NCBI RefSeq assembly: GCF_020567525.1
Contig: NZ_JAJCVI010000003.1
Coordinates: 372,001 to 436,000, forward strand
Length of the DNA: 64,000 nt
From: Halorubellus salinus
Lineage (GTDB): Archaea > Halobacteriota > Halobacteria > Halobacteriales > Natrialbaceae
Direction: 5' to 3'
Shown here: in pieces, positions 49,702-57,880 of the stretch
How the letters are laid out: every line of letters begins with the position of its first letter
How positions within the stretch are numbered: the stretch's first letter is position 1
The notes under the pieces: generated by a model
Database searches by the model: none
The model's input: only the letters and a program-made list of their open reading frames with translations
Told to the model about the DNA's origin: nothing
Program-made: the position numbers and the translations under genes

Positions 49702-50412
49702 ATGCAACAGACACCCGAAGACGGGACGTTCTCGATGAACCGACGCCGGATGCTCGGCCTCACCGCCGGCTCCATCGTCGGCGCGACCGCACTCGGCGCG
49801 GTCTCCGGGAGCGCGCTCGCGTGGACGGACCGCCGAATCGAGTTCAAGGGCTGCAGCGAGGTGTGGGTGATGACGACCGAGAGCGACCTGAAGGACGGCA
49901 CCGACGTCGCCGTCTCCAAGCCACCGCTCACGCACGTCGTCGTCGGCCTCGACGACGGCACCACCGAGTGCCGCGAACTCCTCGCGACCCACCAGCACGC
50001 GACCACCGTCCCCGGCCAGTACGGCGACCTCGCCGTCCTGAAGATGACGGTCGACGAGGGCGAGAAGGTCCTCGGCGTCCTCACGTACAACCGGCTCGCG
50101 GGCGAACCGTGGGGGAACCGCTTCGACTCCCCGTCGTGCTGGGCGATCAACGAGCACGCCTGCGCGACGAACGGCGACGCGCCGTCGTTCTTCGACGCGG
50201 ACTGCATCCAGACCGCAATCGCGAACGACGACGACCTCTACGAGTGCCCGGCCGACACCGTCACCGGGAGCTGGGAACGCGGCAACGGCAGCAACGGCGG
50301 CAACGGCGGGAAGGGTAGCAAGGGCGGGAAGGGCGGGAAGAAAGGCAAAGGCGGGAAGGGCGGGAAGCAAGGCAAAGGTGCCGAGCAAGGGAAGGGGAAA
50401 GGCAAGAGCTAA
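49702..50412 (+). CDS. Tat-exported protein with Gly/Lys-rich C-terminal tail
   Basis: 236 residues. Twin-arginine signal NRRRMLGLTAGSIVGATALG, with a cleavage-like ALA. The globular part (about 45-190) has four to six cysteines (FKGCSEV, ECREL, SCWAI, ACATN, DCIQT, ECPAD) that could form disulphides outside the cell. The last 45 residues are a strongly basic array of (N)GG and GKG units, the opposite of the usual acidic haloarchaeal surface. The tail may bind the anionic polysaccharide made by this locus. The domain is not one I can name. An ACATAACAATACG-like element is about 40 bases upstream. Confidence 0.78.
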   Translation: MQQTPEDGTFSMNRRRMLGLTAGSIVGATALGAVSGSALAWTDRRIEFKGCSEVWVMTTESDLKDGTDVAVSKPPLTHVVVGLDDGTTECRELLATHQHATTVPGQYGDLAVLKMTVDEGEKVLGVLTYNRLAGEPWGNRFDSPSCWAINEHACATNGDAPSFFDADCIQTAIANDDDLYECPADTVTGSWERGNGSNGGNGGKGSKGGKGGKKGKGGKGGKQGKGAEQGKGKGKS

Positions 50413-50606
50413 TCGAAGGGTCGCGGTCGCTGACGGCGACGTCTCTCCAGGCGTCGAACACTCTCTTCGTTCGGTCGGTTTCGTCACTCGAACTCGCTCT
50501 CGGCACGTCCGAGAGCGAGCGGTTCACTGTTCTATGGGATGCTCGACGAGAGATCGGTTCGCTCCGCGCCCCGCCCTGCACGTGCTCGCGTGGGACTGGG
50601 ACGCGT

Positions 50607-52034
50607 TCAGTCGGTGGCGGCGCGCGGGTCCTCGCTCGGCTGGTCCACCTGTTCCTCCGGGGTCTCCGTCGTTCCTGCCGTCGCTACGTCGTCCAGATCG
50701 CTGGTGGCGCCGTCAGCGGTAGCCGAGTGCGTCACCGTCGGGTCGTCCGTCGAGACGACGGTCGACGTTCGGTCGCTCGTCGCCGAGTCGGCCGTCGGCG
50801 GCGTGCTCTGCGGTCGGCCGACCTTCCCGAGGACGGCCCGGGCCGTCCCTCTGGTGGCGTTGACGACGTCGCGGAGGAACGGCCCGGGGTCGCGTGGGTC
50901 CAGGTGGTCGAAGCGCGGGTTCGTGACGAACGACGCGGCCATGCTCGCGGCGGTCCGCAGCGCCGACGGTCGGTCGACGAGCGGGTTCGGTTCGGTGAGC
51001 ACGCTGTGGAGGTGCACGAGTTCGCCACGCAGCAGGTGGGTGGCGATCCCCGGACGGTAGTCGACGTCCGTCGACGTCTCGCCAGTCGTCGAGAGCTCCC
51101 AGTAGAGCGCGGGGTAATCGACGCCGGCGTGCAGGTCCATCGGGAGGCTCGCCGGGAACCGCGGGTTGACCTCGAGGAGCTTGAACGTCCCGTCGCTATC
51201 ACGGAGGAAGCCGACCGAGGCCATGCCCTCCCAGTCGAGTTCGTCCAGCAGTGCGAGCCCGAGGCGTTCGAGCTCCGGGATGTCGACCGCCTCGTGGTAG
51301 ATGCTGGGCCCGCGCGAGTACTTGTAGCCCCGCACGAGGCGCTTCTGGCTGGTCGCGACCGGTTCGCCGTCGTGGTAGAGCGCTCGCATGCAGTACTCGA
51401 CGCCGTCGACGAACCCCTGCGCGATCGGGACGTGCCCCATCGCGTCCAGGATGGCGTCGACGTCCGGCTCCTCTCCGGGCTCGAGGAAGACCGTCTTCGC
51501 TGGCGACTCGAACCCGTTCACCGGGAACCGTTCGTCGTAGTCGTGCGCGAGCAGCGCCCATCGACCCTTCACGATACGTTCGCGGTCCCAGTCCTCGACG
51601 TCGGTGAGGAGCTGGGTGTCCGGAACCGGGACGCCCGCGCGCTCCGCGGCGGCGAACAGCTCGAAGCGGTCGTGGACCGCACGCAACTGGGTCATCGTCG
51701 GCCACACGGTCCCGACGCCCGCTGCCGCGAACTCGTCGCGGTGCTTCGAGAGCACGAACTGGTCGGTCTCACGCATCGGCACGATCGCCGCGACGTCGTC
51801 GCGTCTCGCGAGCGCGAGCAGCGCATCTCGATAGCCGTCGGCGTCGGTCTTCGGGTCGGGGACGCGAACGCGTTCGTCGCAGTACCGCGACCAGAACGCG
51901 GGCGTGTCGTCGGTCTCCGATATCGCGATGGTGTGAACGCCGCGCCGGCCGAGCGACCGGAGGACGGTCGCAGCGTGTGCCGCGTTTACCGCTGGAACGA
52001 CGACGGACCCACCGCTCTGAACTTGGTCTCGCAT
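50607..52034 (-). CDS. ATP-grasp ligase (carboxylate-amine type)
   Basis: 475 residues. The N-terminus VVVPAVNAAHAATVLRSLGR is a pre-ATP-grasp Rossmann domain. The ATP-grasp core includes VKGRWALLAHDYDERFPVNG, IAQGFVDGVEYCMRALYHDG and the metal/ATP site LLEVNPRFPASLPMDL. The last 75 residues are a Thr/Ser/Asp-rich tail. Such enzymes join a carboxylate to an amine, and in glycan loci they can attach amino acids to uronic acids. The neighbouring uronate-forming dehydrogenase and aminotransferase fit that idea. Confidence 0.85.
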   Translation of the reverse strand: MRDQVQSGGSVVVPAVNAAHAATVLRSLGRRGVHTIAISETDDTPAFWSRYCDERVRVPDPKTDADGYRDALLALARRDDVAAIVPMRETDQFVLSKHRDEFAAAGVGTVWPTMTQLRAVHDRFELFAAAERAGVPVPDTQLLTDVEDWDRERIVKGRWALLAHDYDERFPVNGFESPAKTVFLEPGEEPDVDAILDAMGHVPIAQGFVDGVEYCMRALYHDGEPVATSQKRLVRGYKYSRGPSIYHEAVDIPELERLGLALLDELDWEGMASVGFLRDSDGTFKLLEVNPRFPASLPMDLHAGVDYPALYWELSTTGETSTDVDYRPGIATHLLRGELVHLHSVLTEPNPLVDRPSALRTAASMAASFVTNPRFDHLDPRDPGPFLRDVVNATRGTARAVLGKVGRPQSTPPTADSATSDRTSTVVSTDDPTVTHSATADGATSDLDDVATAGTTETPEEQVDQPSEDPRAATD

Positions 52035-52137
52035 ACTCCCACGAAGGCGATACTGGCGTGTAGTAAGTAGCGTCCTACCAGCCGACCGAGTCTCCTTGTC
52101 GCCCCCTCCGTACGGTCGAACCGACAGTTCGAACCGT

Positions 52138-52263
52138 TTCGGTCGGTGGAGTCGATTCGGTCGGTGGAGTCGATTCGGTCGGTGGAGTCGATTCGGTCGG
52201 TGGAGTCGTTTCGGTCGGTGGAGTCGATTCGGTCGGTGGAGTCGTTTCGGTCAGTGGAGTTGG
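52138..52263. repeat. 18-bp tandem repeat, seven copies
   Basis: TTCGGTCGGTGGAGTCGA and variants repeat seven times at exactly 18 bp from 52138 to 52263. The array lies in the 216-bp gap downstream of the DegT gene; its last unit contains the DegT stop codon (52251-52253). The period is a multiple of three, so it could be translated in some frames, but no gene is supported. Confidence 0.9.
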
Positions 52264-53540
52264 TCGTCGTAGGCCTCGCAGACGTGGGCAACGAGTTCGA
52301 CGATGCGTTCGCGGTCCGCGTCGTCGACGAGGTGGTGGGTGGGGAGTGGGAGGATGCGTCGCTGGAGTGCTCGCGCACCCGGGAACGCGTCGGCGTCGAG
52401 CTTCGGCCAGTCGTAGAGCCGCGACGTCTCGAAGCCGTGTGCGTCGAGCGTGTAGGCGATCTCGTTCCGGCGTTCGTGCGAGTCGACGAGGAGCCCGAAC
52501 CGAACCCACTGGTGGTCCGCGACGCCCTGGAGCGGGCGGATGGGGCGGACCTGCGGAAGGTCGGTGAACGCGGTCGCGTACGCTGCGGCGTTCCGTGCGC
52601 GTTCGCTTCGCTCCTTGCGGTTGCGAGCGAACACGCGCCGTGCGACGGCGCACTGGAAGTTCGACATCGTCGGGAACCTTGCGTCCGCGTCGTACGCGAC
52701 GCCGTTCTTCGCGTCCGGATGCGTCGTCACGTGGTGGTGGCCGTCGGTGTTCCGGTCGAGTTCCGCGGCGAGCCGCGAGTACGCGTAGTACCGACGCGGG
52801 TCCTGGACGAGCGCGTACCCGGCGAGTGCCGCGACGTTCGGCGGTGTCGGGTCGCGGCCGACGTCGGTGAACGTCACGTCGGGGTGGCGGCTGACGGCCA
52901 TCCCGCCACCGACGGGGATGGGTTTGCCTTGCTGGAAGTTCAGGACGCTCACGTCGCCGTACGTCCCGAGTCGTCGGTCGTCGTAGCTCGCACCGAGCCC
53001 GTACCCGAGCGCTTCGAGGAGGTAGCAGTCCGCGTCGTCGGCTATCGTGCGCATCGCGACCATGTCCGAGACGTACCCGAGGACGTTCACGGCGACGACG
53101 GCGAGGACGTCGTCGTCGGTGGCGTCGCGGAGCGACCGGACGTCCGCGGCGAGCGTCTCAGGGTCGACGTCGTACCGTCGGACGTCGAGGCCGACGCCGT
53201 CGACGGCGTCCACGAAGTCGGAGCTACAGAACGCGGGCAGGAGGACGGTCCGTCTGCTCGCGTCGGTCGCCGCGAGCGCGCGGAGTGCGGCGCCGAGTGC
53301 CCGTCGATACGACGAGTACGTCCCGGCGCTATCGGCGTCGAGGAACGCGCGGATCTCGTCGACGAACTGGGTGCGGCCCCGACCGAGCGCGTGCGCGGCG
53401 AGTCCGGCGGCGACGTCGCCCGCGGTCACTCGCGTCAGCGCGCCCGGGAGGTCGTAGAACGCACGCTTCGCGGGGGGAGGGCGAACCGTCCGCTCGCCGT
53501 GGTCCGTCGACGGTTCGTCGTGAGCTATGTCCGTCCGCAT
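52251..53540 (-). CDS. DegT/DnrJ/EryC1 aminotransferase-family protein
   Basis: 429 residues. VLLPAFCSSDFVDAVDGVGL is the family's substrate-helix entry, LLEALGYGLGASYDDRRLG contains the region of the PLP-phosphate site, and SVLNFQQGKPIPVGGGMAVS carries the presumed PLP lysine. A C-terminal region ends in RILPLPTHHLVDDADRERIV, which matches the lid motif. It would transaminate a keto-sugar nucleotide to an amino sugar, using glutamate. An 18-bp repeat array abuts its 3' end. Confidence 0.88.
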   Translation of the reverse strand: MRTDIAHDEPSTDHGERTVRPPPAKRAFYDLPGALTRVTAGDVAAGLAAHALGRGRTQFVDEIRAFLDADSAGTYSSYRRALGAALRALAATDASRRTVLLPAFCSSDFVDAVDGVGLDVRRYDVDPETLAADVRSLRDATDDDVLAVVAVNVLGYVSDMVAMRTIADDADCYLLEALGYGLGASYDDRRLGTYGDVSVLNFQQGKPIPVGGGMAVSRHPDVTFTDVGRDPTPPNVAALAGYALVQDPRRYYAYSRLAAELDRNTDGHHHVTTHPDAKNGVAYDADARFPTMSNFQCAVARRVFARNRKERSERARNAAAYATAFTDLPQVRPIRPLQGVADHQWVRFGLLVDSHERRNEIAYTLDAHGFETSRLYDWPKLDADAFPGARALQRRILPLPTHHLVDDADRERIVELVAHVCEAYDDQLH

Positions 53541-54042
53541 CGACGGATAGAACCCGCTCTCGGGGTTAAGTAATGGGTCGCGTACCTGCTGGTCGGGGCC
53601 GTCCGGGTTGTGGTCCTGGTAGCATCGTTGGCCGGTGTGGAGGACTGGGGGGACCGGTGGCTGGTCACGTCGACGTGCTTCGTCTGGGTGGCGACGAGGC
53701 CTGGACCGACGATAACGACGGGTTCGAGCGCGTTCGTCGCGGGCACGCTCGCTGGAAGGTAGAGCGTACCGCGCCGCCCCCGGTTCGTGTCAACCCGCTA
53801 GACGCCGCGGCTCGTGATTCGCGCGGACGGCCGTGGCACGGCTTCTCTAGCCCCAGATACTGCCGGTAAGGGCATCCTACTCCGCGTATAACCGGGTTTC
53901 TGGGGCTCCACGGCGTGCTTGCTCCATTGGCCATCTCCGTTGGCATCTGGTAACCAAATCAAGCTGACCGGTCAGTACCGGTTGCATTCCGGTGGTATAC
54001 CCGTAAAAACCGACTTAGTAGGTAAGGTGTGGATACCTGGGT
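53541..54042. promoter_or_regulatory. Intergenic region with a long-range inverted repeat
   Basis: AGCCCCAGA (53849-53857) and TCTGGGGCT (53899-53907) are perfect inverted copies with 41 bases between them, containing CCGGTAA. Downstream, GACCGGTC, TACCGGT and a TAAAAACC stretch (about 54004) precede the ATG at 54043 by about 36 bases. The rest holds no gene I can support. Confidence 0.5.
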
Positions 54043-56394
54043 ATGGTGGACCGTAATGGTGCGGTTAACGGCACCGAATCCGACGAACACCCCCAGCGGC
54101 TCGGCAGGCGGCGACTCATGCAGCTCGCGGGCGTCACGACGGTGGGAACGACGCTTGCAAGCCTCCGTGGAAGCGCAGCAACCCCAAGTTACAAGAACAC
54201 GATAACCTTCACCGGAACCGACTCGTCCGTGGAAGCGAGTTACAGTTTCGGCGTCACCGACGGCATCTCCCCCAAGGACAGCGTCGAGAACAGCGACGAG
54301 GTCGCAGCGGCCTCCGCCAGCGGCACCGTCAAAGGCGACAGTGACGCGTACGGCTTCAAGGGCTCGCTCTCGAGCCTCCAAGTGGACGGTTCCGTCCAGG
54401 TAACCATCGATTATCGCGACAACACGACGAAGAAGACGGACGGCGACCTCCTCGAGATCGTCACCCCCAGCGACGGGAGCGTCGAGTACGAGTTCGTGAC
54501 CACGAGCGAACCGTCGAAGGTCACGGACAACGGCAAGAACTCCGCGGAGGGCAACGACACCGTCACGCAGAACGACGACGGGACGTGGACCGTCACGGGC
54601 CTCACCGGGAACGGCTACGGCGACGCGTTCGACCTCACCGGCGACGTCACGAGCTTCCTCCCGGAGACCGGGACGTACACGCTCCTCCTCAATGGCGAGG
54701 AGGTCACGGTCGACGAACTCGTCACGGCCCAGAGCACCGACGAGGAGGACGACGAACAGGAGGACTCCACGGACACGACCGCACACCTCCTCGAGATCAC
54801 GACACCGACCGACGGGAGCGTCGAGTACGCGTTCACCGCGACCGGCGAGATCACGAAGGTGCTCGACAACGGCGACAACTCCGCGGAAGGCAACGACACC
54901 GTCACGCAGAACGACGACGGGACGTGGACGGTCACTGGCCTCACCGGGAACGGCTACGGTGACGCCGTCGAGTTCCGCGGCGACCCCGTCGAGTTCACGC
55001 CCGCGAGCGGCGACTTCACGCTGTACGTCGACGGCGAGGAGACGACCGTCACCGAACTCACCGGCCAGGAGCTCCCGACGTACACGCTGAAGGTGCAGGC
55101 CGGCGAGAACGCCGACATCGACTTCACGTTCACGGCGTCCAACGAGATTCGGAAGGTCACGTCCGGCGAGGACCCCGCGGAGTCGAGCGACACCGTCACC
55201 CAGAACAGCGACGGGACGTGGAACCTCTCCGGCCGCGTGATGAACGGGTACGCGGACACGTACGAGTTCGACGGCGAACCGCTCGACTTCAGTCCGATGG
55301 ACGGCGACCTGACGCTGTACGTCAACGGGACGCAGACGACGACGTACAACTTCCTCGGCGAGGAAGCACCGACCGACGACGGGAGCGGGAGTGACAGCGG
55401 GAGCGACGACGGCGACGGCTCGACGTCCTCCTCGACGGAACCGATCGGTGGCGGCGCGGGCTACGACCGGACGGTCACGCGCGACGACGCGAACATCGTC
55501 GCGCGAACCAAGAGCGAGCTCGAGGACGGGCTCTCGGCGGCGAGCTCCGGCGAGGTCGTGTTCGTTCCCGGCAGCGAGGAGATCGACGTCGGCTGGGGCG
55601 ACATCGACATCCCGAGCGGCGTGACGCTCGCGTCGAACCGCGGCGTCGACGGGTCGCCGGGCGCGCTCCTCTACACGGACGACGACGCCGACGACACGTT
55701 CTACCTCCAGGGAACCGGTCGGTTCACCGGGCTGCGCCTCCGCGGCGCCCACCCCGGTTCGGACACCGGCGGGCCGTCGGACACGAGCGGCGTGAAGATG
55801 TTCGGCGACGGCGAGCTCGACAACTGCAAGGTGTCCGGGTTCACGTACGACGGCGTCGGGCCGGAGAACGGCTCGCGTGGCCACATCCACCACAACGTCA
55901 TCGTCGAGAACAACAAGAGTGGGCTCGGGTACGGCGTCCACGTCGAGGACGCCGACCCCGTCATCGAGTACAACTACTTCAACTACAACCGGCACTCGGT
56001 CGCGATGAGCGAGGCCCGCGGGAGCTACACGCTCCGGTACAACCACTTCGGGCCGACCGAGGTCATGCACAACATCGACGTGCACTCGCCCGCCGGCGGT
56101 GACTACGACATCCACAACAACGTCGTGGAGACCGTCTACCGCGAGTGGGACGGGAACCGGAACCACAACGTCAGCATCCGCGACACCCCGAGCCAGGCCG
56201 TCGTGAACGACAACTGGTTCTTCAACTCGAACGCCCCGGAGGCGGACACGACCGACGAGTACGGCCAGACGATCATCATGCCGAACAACTCGGACTGGGT
56301 GAACACCTCCTGGGACGGGAACTACTACGGCGAGGACGCGAACGTCACGTACTCGGACGTCATCCCCGGCTACGACGGTTCGCGAACGAACTGA
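54043..56394 (+). CDS. Tat-exported parallel beta-helix protein with three repeat domains
   Basis: 783 residues. Tat-type signal GRRRLMQLAGVTTVGTTLAS ending in GSAA. Three repeated domains of about 100 residues contain GTWTVTGLTGNGYGD or a variant at about residues 179, 292 and 390, preceded by NDTVTQNDDG. An acidic Gly/Ser linker (about 445-470) leads to a right-handed parallel beta-helix (about 485-770) with VSGFTYDGVG, GHIHHNVIVENNKSG and YNYFNYNRHSVAM turns. Such helices bind or cleave polysaccharides. It is probably cell-surface and acts on the glycan made here. The repeat domains are unknown to me. Confidence 0.85.
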   Translation: MVDRNGAVNGTESDEHPQRLGRRRLMQLAGVTTVGTTLASLRGSAATPSYKNTITFTGTDSSVEASYSFGVTDGISPKDSVENSDEVAAASASGTVKGDSDAYGFKGSLSSLQVDGSVQVTIDYRDNTTKKTDGDLLEIVTPSDGSVEYEFVTTSEPSKVTDNGKNSAEGNDTVTQNDDGTWTVTGLTGNGYGDAFDLTGDVTSFLPETGTYTLLLNGEEVTVDELVTAQSTDEEDDEQEDSTDTTAHLLEITTPTDGSVEYAFTATGEITKVLDNGDNSAEGNDTVTQNDDGTWTVTGLTGNGYGDAVEFRGDPVEFTPASGDFTLYVDGEETTVTELTGQELPTYTLKVQAGENADIDFTFTASNEIRKVTSGEDPAESSDTVTQNSDGTWNLSGRVMNGYADTYEFDGEPLDFSPMDGDLTLYVNGTQTTTYNFLGEEAPTDDGSGSDSGSDDGDGSTSSSTEPIGGGAGYDRTVTRDDANIVARTKSELEDGLSAASSGEVVFVPGSEEIDVGWGDIDIPSGVTLASNRGVDGSPGALLYTDDDADDTFYLQGTGRFTGLRLRGAHPGSDTGGPSDTSGVKMFGDGELDNCKVSGFTYDGVGPENGSRGHIHHNVIVENNKSGLGYGVHVEDADPVIEYNYFNYNRHSVAMSEARGSYTLRYNHFGPTEVMHNIDVHSPAGGDYDIHNNVVETVYREWDGNRNHNVSIRDTPSQAVVNDNWFFNSNAPEADTTDEYGQTIIMPNNSDWVNTSWDGNYYGEDANVTYSDVIPGYDGSRTN

Positions 56395-56464
56395 GGCGGC
56401 ACGGCGACGCTGACCACGGGCCGTATCCGGGGACTTCCAGGCAAGGCGCCCCGGTAGACTCGCC

Positions 56465-56473
56465 ATAACAAAG
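56465..56473 (+). promoter_or_regulatory. ATAACAAAG promoter element
   Basis: ATAACAAAG starts 33 bases before the GTG at 56498, the expected position for a leaderless start there. The same element precedes other genes in the locus. Confidence 0.45.
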
Positions 56474-56497
56474 CGCTCCGTGGCGGTTTATATCCTC

Positions 56498-57799
56498 GTG
56501 ACCTCCATCGCACTCGTCGTTCTCGACACGGTGCGCGCGGACACGTTCGATTCCGCGTTCCCCTGGCTCGACGGCACTCGGTTCTCTCGCGCGTACTCGA
56601 CGTCGCACTGGACAGTTCCCGCGCACGCGTCCCTCTGGACGGGACGCTACGCGAGCGAAGCCGGCGTTCACGGCGCGTCCCCGACGATGGACTGGCCCGG
56701 GACGACGCTCCCGGAAGCTCTCCAGGACGCCGGTTACAGGACGCGGTGCCTCACCGCGAACCCACAGCTCGTCCAGTACGACGGCTGGGACCGCGGGTTC
56801 GACACGTTCGACGGTGCCGCGAACCTCTCGCGGACCGACGACCGCCTGTTCGACTGGCAGGCCCACCTCGAGCGCACGACCCCCGGCGTCCGCCGACACC
56901 TGCGAGGCGTCCTCGACGTCGCCCGGAGCGACTGCGACACCGTGCGGTCGCTCCGACACGGATACAGGATGTTCCGGACGCCCACGTACGACGGTGGTGC
57001 GACCGCCGTCAGCGAGCGCGTCGCCGCGACCGACTTCGGCGACAACGAGTTCCTCTTCGTGAACCTCATGGACGCGCACACGCCGTACCGGCCGCCGCCG
57101 GGCGAACGCGACCCCGTGACGGTCGTCGTCGCCGACGCACTCGCCGGGGACGTCGACGACCCGGACCGGATCCGTGCCGCCTACGCCGAATCCGTCGCGC
57201 ACCTCTCGCGGGTCTACCGCGACATCTACGCGACGCTCCGCGAGTCGTTCGACTACGTGGTGACGCTATCGGACCACGGCGAGTACCTCGGGGAACGCGG
57301 CCTCTGGAACCATTCCATCGGCCTCCACCCCGAACTCGTGCACGTCCCCCTGGTCGTCTCGGGCGACGACGTCCCGGACCGCGTTCGACACGACGTCGTC
57401 GACCTGCTCGACGTTCACCGCACGATAGCGGACCTCGCGGGTGTCGACGTCGACTCGCGAGGCCGCAATCTCCTGGGCGAGCTCGCGCCGAAGCCGCACA
57501 TCGTGGAGTCCCACGGCCTGCTCCCGTTCCACCACGGCCAGTTCGAACGCAAGGGCCTCCCCGAGTCGCTCTACGATCGCTGGCGGACGCCGCTCCACGG
57601 GTTCGTCACCGAGAACGGCGCCTACGCGTACGAGAGCGAACCGGGCGCGTTCCGCGTCATCGGCGACCTCGCACCGTCGGCCGCGCGCCGGCGGCTCGAT
57701 CGGCTCGTGAACGGGCTCGACCGACGGCGCGTCGACGACGCGGACGGCGGCGTCTCACGGGAGGCGATGAACCGTCTGGAGGAGCTGGGATACGCATGA
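56498..57799 (+). CDS. Sulfatase / alkaline-phosphatase-fold enzyme (second in locus)
   Basis: 433 residues from the GTG at 56498, chosen for promoter spacing and because VTSIALVVLDTVRADTF is the canonical metal-site start; GTG 56480 would add six residues. The nucleophile region reads SHWTVPAHASLWTGRYASEA, with Thr or Ser rather than the formylglycine Cys. VTLSDHGEYLGERGLWNHS binds the second metal set. No signal peptide. It is upstream of a second Tat beta-helix gene. A role as phosphodiesterase or phospho-sugar transferase is as likely as sulfatase. Confidence 0.85.
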   Translation: MTSIALVVLDTVRADTFDSAFPWLDGTRFSRAYSTSHWTVPAHASLWTGRYASEAGVHGASPTMDWPGTTLPEALQDAGYRTRCLTANPQLVQYDGWDRGFDTFDGAANLSRTDDRLFDWQAHLERTTPGVRRHLRGVLDVARSDCDTVRSLRHGYRMFRTPTYDGGATAVSERVAATDFGDNEFLFVNLMDAHTPYRPPPGERDPVTVVVADALAGDVDDPDRIRAAYAESVAHLSRVYRDIYATLRESFDYVVTLSDHGEYLGERGLWNHSIGLHPELVHVPLVVSGDDVPDRVRHDVVDLLDVHRTIADLAGVDVDSRGRNLLGELAPKPHIVESHGLLPFHHGQFERKGLPESLYDRWRTPLHGFVTENGAYAYESEPGAFRVIGDLAPSAARRRLDRLVNGLDRRRVDDADGGVSREAMNRLEELGYA

Positions 57800-57880
57800 C
57801 ATCGAGCCAGTCCGACCACGCGGCGTGCCACGCGCCCGGTCGACGCCGTCCGCTCGTCCGCGACCGCCAGCGCCGAACCA

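Noticed and set aside
52138-52263. CRISPR array
   Set aside because: Units are contiguous 18-bp copies without spacers and there are no cas genes.
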